A stretch of DNA of 64,000 nt from Adlercreutzia wanghongyangiae (lineage in GTDB: Bacteria; Actinomycetota; Coriobacteriia; Coriobacteriales; Eggerthellaceae), in NCBI RefSeq assembly GCF_035989245.1, contig NZ_JAYMFF010000009.1, positions 124,001-188,000 of the forward strand, read 5' to 3'. Made by a program: the position numbers and the translations under genes. The notes beneath the pieces were generated by a model. The model was not told the DNA's origin and ran no database searches. It was given only the letters and a program-made list of their open reading frames with translations. Of the stretch, positions 58,315-64,000 are shown in pieces (the stretch's first letter is position 1; the number at the start of each line of letters is the position of its first letter).

Positions 58315-58423
58315 CAATAAAAAAGCCCGTCTGGCGACGAGGCTCACGAAGTGCGCTTATGTTCGCGACGCTTGCCAGTCGCGCCCCCGCGCACGGGGTG
58401 TACCTTGTCGGCCTCTCTGTACC
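58315..58423 (-). promoter_or_regulatory. PyrR-type attenuator in the pyrR leader
   Basis: On the minus strand GGTACAGAGAGGCCGACAAG plus GTAC (58400-58423) is a close match to the PyrR target; the GUAC/GUAC base stem corresponds to GUAC/GUGC in carA. A GC-rich region with CTGGC/GCCAG pairing and GACGGGC-TTTTTT (58319-58330) follows as the terminator part. Confidence 0.78.
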
Positions 58424-58442
58424 GCATTTAAAGGACGGTTGC

Positions 58443-58471
58443 ACCATACACCCTGAAATGATGATGCGCAA
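58443..58471 (-). promoter_or_regulatory. Candidate promoter of the pyr operon
   Basis: On the minus strand TTGCGC (58466-58471) and TATGGT (58443-58448) are exactly 17 bp apart. The predicted start near 58436 puts the PyrR box about 13-36 nt into the transcript and gives a leader of about 205 nt. Confidence 0.55.
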
Positions 58472-58522
58472 GCATTGTGTTAGATTTTTTCAAAAAAGGC
58501 GAGAAAAGGATGGCCGTAGGTT

Positions 58523-58566
58523 CGCCCAAGGAAGTCAGCGAGGCTCCGACAGGTGCCTGCAATTGT
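58523..58566. repeat. Half copy of family 2 repeat (copy D)
   Basis: AAGGAAGTCAGCGAGGCTCCGACAGGTGCCTG, split here into its left-end motif GTCAGCGAGG and stem arm CCGACAGGTGCCTG, matches the left part of copies A and B. The right arm is missing, and a family 1 element begins 24 bp further on. Confidence 0.65.
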
Positions 58567-58589
58567 TCGGAAGCATGGTTAGGCGTAGA

Positions 58590-58701
58590 GGGGTCGCGGG
58601 GTGCCTTGACCGAGCGAGTTCCGCAGCGACGAGAACAGGACTTAATGTCCTGTTCTCCAAAGCGAGGACTGTTTGAGCGAATCAAAGTACCCCGTGGCCC
58701 C
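58590..58701. repeat. Structured dispersed repeat, family 1, copy 3
   Basis: A 20-position outer stem (58590-58609 with 58682-58701) and the same inner stem as copy 1 (GAGAACAGGAC/GTCCTGTTCTC) surround the invariant joining segments. Flanking GCGTAGAGG on the left and a CGAC-rich run on the right are shared with copy 1. Confidence 0.85.
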
Positions 58702-58729
58702 GACGGGCGACGAGCTGCAAGGCGAAGTA

Positions 58730-58793
58730 GAAGGATCCCTCGGGTTGCGGAGATCCTTCGGCTCCCTTCGCCTGCTCAGGATGACACGGGGAT
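58730..58793. repeat. Family 4 repeat with hairpin after rubrerythrin
   Basis: GAAGGATC (58730-58737) pairs with GATCCTTC (58752-58759). The sequence GAGATCCTTCGGCT ... CTGCTCAGGATGACA resembles a segment inside mtaB (28917-28965). It lies just beyond the rubrerythrin stop and might act as its terminator, although it has no U tract. Confidence 0.5.
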
Positions 58794-58801
58794 ATCAGAA
58801 C

Positions 58802-59338
58802 TTAGTAGTTCTCAGCCTTGATCTTGAAGTGGCCGCGCGGATGCTCGCATACAGGACACTTCTCGGGAGGCTCGGTGCCGATCTCGATGTGACCGCACAC
58901 AGTGCACACCCACACCTTCACCTCCTTGCGGCGGAACACCTCGTCGTTGTTGATGCGCTCGATGAGCAGATCGAAGCGGTCCTCGTGGCTCTTCTCGATG
59001 GCAGCCAGGCCCTCGAAGAAGTCGGCCAGATCGGCAAAGCCCTCCTCGCGGGCAGTCTTTGCATAACCCAGATACACCTTCACCTCGGCGTCCTCGTCGC
59101 CACGGGCGGCCTTCAGGTTGTCCAGCGTGTGCGGCACGCCGCCGTCGTGCAGCTTCTTGAAGTGCAGCTTGGCGTGGTGCAGCTCGTTGCCGGCCGTCTC
59201 GTTGAATATCTCCGAGATTTGCGTGTAGCCGTCCTTTGCGGCCTGCTGGGCGTAGAAGGTGTACTCGCAATAGGCCACGGCCTCTTGGCTGAGGGCGTCT
59301 TCCAGGTTCTTCCAGGTTTGGGACTTCTCCAGTTCCAT
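58802..59338 (-). CDS. rbr: Rubrerythrin
   Basis: Di-iron peroxidase that detoxifies hydrogen peroxide in anaerobes. A four-helix bundle with iron ligands (EAVAYCEYTFYAQQAAKDGY; ETAGNELHHAKLHFKKL; EKSHEDRFDLLIERI) is followed by a C-terminal rubredoxin-like site with CTVCGH and CPVCEHPRGHF. At 178 residues it is typical. The ATG at 59338 has AAGGAG upstream. The 195-bp spacer to the cytochrome gene shows only that gene's terminator. Confidence 0.95.
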   Translation of the reverse strand: MELEKSQTWKNLEDALSQEAVAYCEYTFYAQQAAKDGYTQISEIFNETAGNELHHAKLHFKKLHDGGVPHTLDNLKAARGDEDAEVKVYLGYAKTAREEGFADLADFFEGLAAIEKSHEDRFDLLIERINNDEVFRRKEVKVWVCTVCGHIEIGTEPPEKCPVCEHPRGHFKIKAENY

Positions 59339-59480
59339 GATTGGCTCCTTTTCGGTATCGGTGCCGCGCGGCGGCCCGACTGTCGCGCGCTTGCCTTGCT
59401 CCATGGTGGGCGAAACCAACGGATTCCCAACGGAAAAAACCCAGAAGATGCGCAACCGTAACCGAATGCGCGCCGCTCTG

Positions 59481-59511
59481 AAAACAAAAGAGCCGCCCCG
59501 AAGGACGGCTC
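59481..59511 (-). terminator. Terminator of cytochrome gene 1
   Basis: On the minus strand AGCCGTCC-TTCG-GGGCGGCT with one internal mismatch is followed by CTTTTGTTTT. It starts 22 nt after the stop. Confidence 0.75.
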
Positions 59512-59533
59512 GGCAGAGCGGATGCAAGAACGA

Positions 59534-60253
59534 TTACTTGCCCTCCTCCAGCTGCTTGACGAGCTTCTTGTCCTCGGCGGCAGTGATCCAGCCGTCGGGC
59601 ACCTCGGCGTCGTTGTGGCAGTTGGAGCAGTACATCACCGACGCGCGGTGGGCCTTGTGGCACTCGCCGCAGGCCACTTCGCCATGCTGGCCGATATGCG
59701 GGTTGCGCTTCATGTCGGAGGTGGCGTTGGCCAGATCCTCGCGGGTCATGTTGTGGCACGACTCGTTCAGGCAGAACTGATCGGGCTCCAGACCGCGGGC
59801 CGCCACCAGATCCTCCAGGGTGCGCTCGGTGGGCACAGCCAGACCGGCCTGGGTATGCAGCACCTCGTAGTTGCCGCTGACCCAGTTGATACCCTCGGAT
59901 ATCTGCTCGCTGAGCGTGGGCACATGGCAGGACAGGCAGGTGGCGTTGTCAGCCTCGGCGCGATGCAGCGGAGCCATCATCGCGCGGGAGTTCGTCACCT
60001 CGTTGCCCCACTTGTCGATGCAGGCCTGGTCGAGCTCAGCCTCATAGGTGGGCAGGTAGGCGTCCATCGGCGTGTGGCAGATGGCGTTGCAGAAGCTGGG
60101 CTGCTCGTGCCACACCCAGAAGCCCGCGCCGGCCACGATGACCACGGCCGCCACGACGCCCACGACGATGGGCCACTTCTTGCGCTTCTTCTGAGGCGCG
60201 GCCGTTTCCTCGACCACCACGTCCTCGGCGACGCTCTTCTCTTCTTCGGACAT
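59534..60253 (-). CDS. Membrane-anchored multihaem cytochrome c (paralogue 1)
   Basis: 239 residues. An acidic/basic N-terminus is followed by one membrane helix (about 27-47), then an outer haem domain. Haem sites are CLSCH, CGECH and CSNCH in standard CXXCH form, plus CNAICH (CX3CH) and CLNESCH (CX4CH), which are non-standard. This resembles the small NapC/NrfH-like or cytochrome-c3-like proteins that feed electrons to secreted reductases in Eggerthellaceae. No reductase gene adjoins it here. The ATG at 60253 has AAGGA upstream. Confidence 0.85.
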   Translation of the reverse strand: MSEEEKSVAEDVVVEETAAPQKKRKKWPIVVGVVAAVVIVAGAGFWVWHEQPSFCNAICHTPMDAYLPTYEAELDQACIDKWGNEVTNSRAMMAPLHRAEADNATCLSCHVPTLSEQISEGINWVSGNYEVLHTQAGLAVPTERTLEDLVAARGLEPDQFCLNESCHNMTREDLANATSDMKRNPHIGQHGEVACGECHKAHRASVMYCSNCHNDAEVPDGWITAAEDKKLVKQLEEGK

Positions 60254-60465
60254 ACTCTCATCCTTCCAGTTGGGGATCCTCGGGGCGCACGAGCGCCCCC
60301 TTCGTGCGAAGCGAGCAGATCCGCCCTCCCCAGCTGACCCCATCGCAGGGGCCGTCGCGCCCCACACGGTGCGACGGCCCCTGCGATTTCGCTTCGCACC
60401 GATGATACCCCAACTCAGCCACGCGCGCACGAGAAGAAAGGTTACGGATTGCCTCCATTCACAAG

Positions 60466-60493
60466 AAAAAGCCATCCCGAAGGACGGCTTTTC
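60466..60493 (-). terminator. Terminator of cytochrome gene 2
   Basis: AAAAGCCATCC-CGAA-GGACGGCTTTT forms a stem with flanking A and T runs, so it can work in either direction. It lies 28 nt after the stop of paralogue 2. The remaining 60254-60465 spacer has a GCGACGGCCCCTGCGAT inverted repeat but no gene. Confidence 0.75.
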
Positions 60494-60520
60494 CTGTGAA
60501 CCTCATATAGGACGCGATGC

Positions 60521-61264
60521 CTAGGCGGCAGCCTCGCCGGACTCGAAGGCCTTCTGCAGCTTCTTGTCCTCGGCGGCGGTAATCCAGCCCTCGGGCAGCT
60601 CGGCGTCGTTGTGGCAGTTGGAGCAGTACATCACCGACGCGCGATGGCCCTTGTGGCACTCGCTGCACTCGACCTCGCCATGCTGGCCGATGTGCGGGTT
60701 GCGCTTCTTGTCCGCGGTGATCTGGGCCAGATCGTCGCGGGTCATCACGGAGCCGTCGTCATTCACGTGGCAGCCGCTGTTCAGGCAGAACTCCTCGGAA
60801 GCGATGCCGCGCGCCTCGACGAGCTCCTCCAGGCTGCGCTCCTCCAGGGGAGCCACGTAGTTGCCCGTCACCCAGTTCATGCCCTCGGTAACCTGCTCGC
60901 TGATCTGCGGCACATGGCAGGACATGCAGGTGGCGCCAGTGGCCTTGTGCGTCACGCACAGCATGGCGTCGGTGCTGGCCTCGTTGCCCCACTTATCGAC
61001 GCCCGTCTGGTGCAGCTCCTGGTCGTAGGTGGCGTTGTACGGATCCATCGGCGTGTGGCAGATGGCGTTGCAGAAGCTCGGCTGCTCGTGCCACACCCAG
61101 AAGCCCGCGCCGGCCACGATGACCACGGCCGCCACGACGCCCACGACGATGGGCCACTTCTTCTTACCTTTCTTTTTGGGAGTAGCTTCGGTCGTGGAGT
61201 CCGCAGCGCTCGTGGTGGCCGCCCCAGCGGTTTCCTCGGTCGCGACTTTGGTCTCTTCACTCAT
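60521..61264 (-). CDS. Membrane-anchored multihaem cytochrome c (paralogue 2)
   Basis: 247 residues with the same layout as its neighbour: Thr/Ala-rich N-terminus, Lys cluster, one membrane helix (about 38-58), then CNAICH, CMSCH, CLNSGCH, CSECH and CSNCH. The helix and first haem site are almost identical to paralogue 1 at DNA level (118 of 119 bases), while the middle differs. A TAGATA - 17 bp - TAGAAT pair on the minus strand (about 61395-61424) is a possible promoter in the 275-bp upstream spacer. Confidence 0.85.
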   Translation of the reverse strand: MSEETKVATEETAGAATTSAADSTTEATPKKKGKKKWPIVVGVVAAVVIVAGAGFWVWHEQPSFCNAICHTPMDPYNATYDQELHQTGVDKWGNEASTDAMLCVTHKATGATCMSCHVPQISEQVTEGMNWVTGNYVAPLEERSLEELVEARGIASEEFCLNSGCHVNDDGSVMTRDDLAQITADKKRNPHIGQHGEVECSECHKGHRASVMYCSNCHNDAELPEGWITAAEDKKLQKAFESGEAAA

Positions 61265-61482
61265 CGTCCAGTACCTCCTTCTTTCCTTTCCTCGTTCCTT
61301 TCCTGGACACCCTGCGCATCCGCCGCTTCCACCCCTCCCCAGGTGGGAAGCTCGAGGGCACGCCCTCGCGGAAACGCAGGACTATCGGTATTCTAACGAT
61401 CTCGTAACAAAATATCTATACCCCGAGGCCGCTAAGGAGGCAGACGGCAGCGGAAGCGTCGCATCCACCCGAAAACGCGAAG

Positions 61483-61506
61483 CGAGGCAGCTATAAAGCC
61501 GCCTCG
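61483..61506 (-). terminator. Hairpin after the acyl-CoA synthetase gene
   Basis: On the minus strand CGAGGCGGC-TTTATA-GCTGCCTCG is a 9-bp stem with one mismatch, located 34 nt past the stop. It has no U tract. Confidence 0.45.
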
Positions 61507-61539
61507 CCTTCCTCGTTCCGTTTCGCTCCGCCGCCGGCG

Positions 61540-63213
61540 TTAGTCCTGGATGCCGTCGGTCTGGCGGATGAGCTTTCGCTTGATCTTGCCGCCGATGGTC
61601 TTGGGCAGCTCGTCGGTGTACTCGATGATGCGCGGGTACTTGTAGGGCGCCGTGGTCTTCTTCACGTGCTCCTGTAGCTCGCGGGTGAGCGCGTCGGTGC
61701 CCTCGTAGCCGCGGGCGAGCACGACGGTGGCCTTCACCACCTTGCCGCGGATGGGGTCGGGCGCCGCCGTGACGGCGCACTCCACCACCGCCGGATGCTC
61801 CACGAGCGCGCTTTCCACCTCGAAGGGCCCGATGCGGTAGCCCGAGCACTTGATGACGTCGTCGTTGCGGCCCACGAAGAAGCAGTAGCCGTCCGAGTCG
61901 CGCCAGGCCATGTCGTGCAGGTTGTAGTACTCCCCGCCCACGGCCTCGGCCGTCTTCTCCTCGTTGCCGTAGTAACCCACGAACAGGCCCGGCGGGTAGG
62001 CCTCCTTAAGGCCCGTGACGCAGATGGCGCCCTCCTCGCCGTCCTCCACCTCGCGGCCGTCCTCGTCGAGCAGCTTCACGTTGAGCAGCGGCGAGGGCTT
62101 GCCCATGGAGCCGGGGCGCGGCTCTACCCATGGGAAGGTGGCCAGAAGCACCGGGCCCTCGGTCTGGCCGAAGCCCTCGCGGATCTTCTTGCCGGTAAGG
62201 CGCTCCCACTGGATGGTCACCTCGGCGTTCAAAGGCTCGCCGGCCGTGGCGAAGTTCTCGACGCTGGACAGATCGTAGGCGGCCACGTCCTCCTGCAGCA
62301 TGAAGCGGTACATGGTGGGCGGCGCGCAGAACGTGGTGAGCTTATAGTCCTGGATCTTCTGCAGCAGGTTCGTCGGCACGAAGGAGTCCATGTCGTAGGC
62401 GAAGATGGTGGCGCCGGCGATCCACTGGCCGTAGATCTTGCCCCAGCCGAACTTGGCCCAGCCCGAGTCGGTCACCGACATGTGCAGCTTGTCCTCCTGC
62501 ACCTGCTGCCAGTACTTCGCCGTGATGATGTGACCGAGCGGGTGCGCGAAGTTGTGCTCCACGGCCTTGGGGTTGCCGGTGGTGCCGCTCGTGAAGTACA
62601 TGAGCATGATGTCCTTCGACGTGACACCTGCCTCGCCCTGAGGCCGCTCGAAGGTATCAGGGAAGCCGGCGATGAGATCGTCGAAGTCGACCCAGCCCTC
62701 GCGGCTGCCGTCCACAATGAACTTCTCGCGCACCGTGGGGCAGTCGGGCATGGCCTCTTCCACCTGGGTGCACACGTAGTCGTCGTTCACGGCCACGATG
62801 GCGCGCACATCGGCGCTGTTGGCGCGGTATACCACGTCCTTGCGGGTGAGCTGCAGCGTGGCCGGGATGATGGTGGCGCCCAGCTTGCACAGGGCTACGG
62901 CGCAGATCCAGTACTCCCAGCGGCGGCGCAGAATGCACATCACCACGTCGCCCTTGCCGATACCCACCTCGGCGAAGGCGTTGGCGGCCTGGTTGGACAG
63001 GCGCTTGATGTCGGTGAAGGTGAAGGTGCGCTCCTCGCCGGCGTCGTTGCACCACAGAAGCGCACGCTTGTCGGGCTCCACGGCGGCCCATTCGTCCACG
63101 ACGTCGAAGCCGAAGTTGAAGGCCTCGGGAACCTCGATGGTGAAGTTCTCGGCGAAGTCCTCGTAGGAGTCGAACTCGATACGGGGACAATATTTCTTTA
63201 GAACGTGATCCAT
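61540..63213 (-). CDS. AMP-forming acyl-CoA synthetase
   Basis: 557-residue adenylate-forming enzyme that activates a carboxylic acid to its CoA thioester. It has the P-loop YFTSGTTGNPK, the A5 motif EGFGQTEGP, the hinge GRNDDVIKCSGYRIGPFE and the catalytic lysine in PKTIGGKIKRK. Overall it fits the medium-chain or acetyl-type group; the acid used cannot be fixed from sequence. The XRE-cupin regulator upstream probably controls it. Confidence 0.9.
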   Translation of the reverse strand: MDHVLKKYCPRIEFDSYEDFAENFTIEVPEAFNFGFDVVDEWAAVEPDKRALLWCNDAGEERTFTFTDIKRLSNQAANAFAEVGIGKGDVVMCILRRRWEYWICAVALCKLGATIIPATLQLTRKDVVYRANSADVRAIVAVNDDYVCTQVEEAMPDCPTVREKFIVDGSREGWVDFDDLIAGFPDTFERPQGEAGVTSKDIMLMYFTSGTTGNPKAVEHNFAHPLGHIITAKYWQQVQEDKLHMSVTDSGWAKFGWGKIYGQWIAGATIFAYDMDSFVPTNLLQKIQDYKLTTFCAPPTMYRFMLQEDVAAYDLSSVENFATAGEPLNAEVTIQWERLTGKKIREGFGQTEGPVLLATFPWVEPRPGSMGKPSPLLNVKLLDEDGREVEDGEEGAICVTGLKEAYPPGLFVGYYGNEEKTAEAVGGEYYNLHDMAWRDSDGYCFFVGRNDDVIKCSGYRIGPFEVESALVEHPAVVECAVTAAPDPIRGKVVKATVVLARGYEGTDALTRELQEHVKKTTAPYKYPRIIEYTDELPKTIGGKIKRKLIRQTDGIQD

Positions 63214-63240
63214 TAAAAACTCCTCGGACTTACTTCGTTG

Positions 63241-63397
63241 GCAAGGTCAGCGAGGTTTCGACAGGTGCCTGGAATTGCCCCGCCTTCGGGCCAAGCGTAC
63301 TTCGGTACGCGCCGAGCCCGAAACAAGGGGCAAGGCCAGGTGCCTGTCGGAACCGCAGCATCAGCGTGTCCGTTCGTCCCGCCAGGGCGAACGGAAC
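63241..63397. repeat. Structured dispersed repeat, family 2, copy A
   Basis: A 19-bp outer stem (63254-63272 with 63336-63354) encloses TTGCCCC/GGGGCAA and a TTCGGGC arm capped by GCGTAC-TTCG-GTACGC. CCGCAGCATC and a second hairpin (63368-63397) follow, ending 3 nt before the stop of the XRE-cupin gene. The left end GGTCAGCGAGG is common to all copies. Confidence 0.85.
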
Positions 63398-63400
63398 AAG

Positions 63401-63955
63401 TTACTCCGCGATGATGGTGATGAACTTGCAGGGCTCGGTGCCGTTGCAGCGCTGGCCGTGGGGGTAGGTGGGGTTGAAGTAGATGCTGTCGCCGGCGTTC
63501 AGCTGGATGTCGCGGTCGCCGAAGGTGAGGATGAGCGAGCCTTCCAGCACGTAGTTGAACTCCTGGCCGTCGTGGCACACCAGCTCTGCCGGCGCATCGC
63601 ACGGATCCAGGACCACCAGCAGCGGCTGCATGATCTTGCGGGCATAGCGACTGGCCATGTCCTCGTAGTGGTAGCCCGGGAAGCGCTCCACCTCCTCGGT
63701 CTCGCCGTGGCGCACCAAGTGGTAGGTGTCCAGCTTGGGTGCGGTGCCCGTGAGGATCTCGGTAAGATCGACGTTGAACTTGCGGGCCATGTGGTAAATA
63801 GCCGAGATGGGAATGTCCACCCCGGTCTCCTCCCAGGCGCGGTAGGTCTCGATGTCCACGCCGAGCTCCTCGGCCATGGTGTGGCGCGACACATCGCACG
63901 CCTCGCGCAGGCCCTGCAGGCGCTCACCCAAGTCTTTCAGGTTCTCTTCTTCCAT
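63401..63955 (-). CDS. XRE-type helix-turn-helix regulator with cupin domain
   Basis: 184 residues. An N-terminal HTH_3 domain (LGERLQGLREACDVSRHTMA; DIPISAIYHMARKFNVDLTE) is joined to a C-terminal cupin (EFNYVLEGSLILTFGDRDIQ; LNAGDSIYFNPTYPHGQRC). Such regulators usually sense a small ligand in the cupin barrel. The ATG at 63955 has AAGG 6 nt upstream. The gene lies directly before the acyl-CoA synthetase, separated by a family 2 repeat. Confidence 0.9.
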   Translation of the reverse strand: MEEENLKDLGERLQGLREACDVSRHTMAEELGVDIETYRAWEETGVDIPISAIYHMARKFNVDLTEILTGTAPKLDTYHLVRHGETEEVERFPGYHYEDMASRYARKIMQPLLVVLDPCDAPAELVCHDGQEFNYVLEGSLILTFGDRDIQLNAGDSIYFNPTYPHGQRCNGTEPCKFITIIAE

Positions 63956-64000
63956 GTCAGTCCTTCTATCTTGTCCGGCCCGAGACGGGGCGGACATCCC

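Overview
This window looks like a chromosome segment of a high-GC, anaerobic actinobacterium of class Coriobacteriia, most likely family Eggerthellaceae. The evidence is the GC-rich coding sequence, an actinobacterial mihF-gmk-rpoZ block, Firmicutes-like gene order elsewhere, a SpoVS homologue, rubrerythrin, and two small membrane-anchored multihaem cytochromes of the kind common in Eggerthella relatives. This placement is inferred from gene content, not from a database search. Nearly every gene is on the minus strand, so transcription runs from high to low coordinates. The plus-strand exceptions are an FMN reductase (35728), lepA (37596), an MBL-fold hydrolase (39556) and one doubtful small ORF (50318).

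Region 1 (1-21233) runs, in transcription order, rpsO, pnp, dapB, dapA, rnj, ftsK, rodZ-like, yajQ, rimO, a pgsA-cinA fusion, recA, recX, rny, a GHKL ATPase, spoVS, miaB, miaA. This order closely parallels the Bacillus rpsO-pnp ... dapA-rnjB-spoIIIE-ymfM-pgsA-cinA-recA-rny-ymdB-spoVS-miaB segment. It joins mRNA decay (PNPase, RNase J, RNase Y), recombination, lysine/peptidoglycan precursor synthesis and tRNA/S12 methylthiolation.

Region 2 (21448-44730) carries recO, a zinc-ribbon/PASTA membrane protein, era, dgkA, ybeY, phoH, mtaB, rsmE, dnaJ, hrcA, hemW, dus, rpsT, lepA, holA, comEC and comEA. It is again a shuffled version of the Bacillus comE-holA-rpsT-lepA-hemW-hrcA-dnaJ-rsmE-mtaB-phoH-ybeY-dgkA-era-recO block. 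hrcA has a CIRCE operator.

Region 3 (45047-58471) is thiI, rpoZ, gmk and mihF, followed by the pyrimidine cluster in transcription order pyrR-pyrB-pyrC / carA-carB / pyrK-pyrD-pyrF. Only pyrE is missing. Both the pyrR and carA leaders carry PyrR-binding boxes. Region 4 (58801-64000) holds rubrerythrin, two paralogous cytochromes, an acyl-CoA synthetase and an XRE-cupin regulator.

The intergenic spacers hold the most unusual material. Family 1 (three copies) has two invariant single-stranded segments between stems that change by compensating mutations. Family 2 (three full copies plus fragments) is a long nested hairpin sitting 3-5 nt after the stop codon of the gene it follows. Family 3 is a small REP-like palindrome found in inverted pairs. 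I found no tRNA, rRNA, CRISPR array, insertion sequence or prophage.
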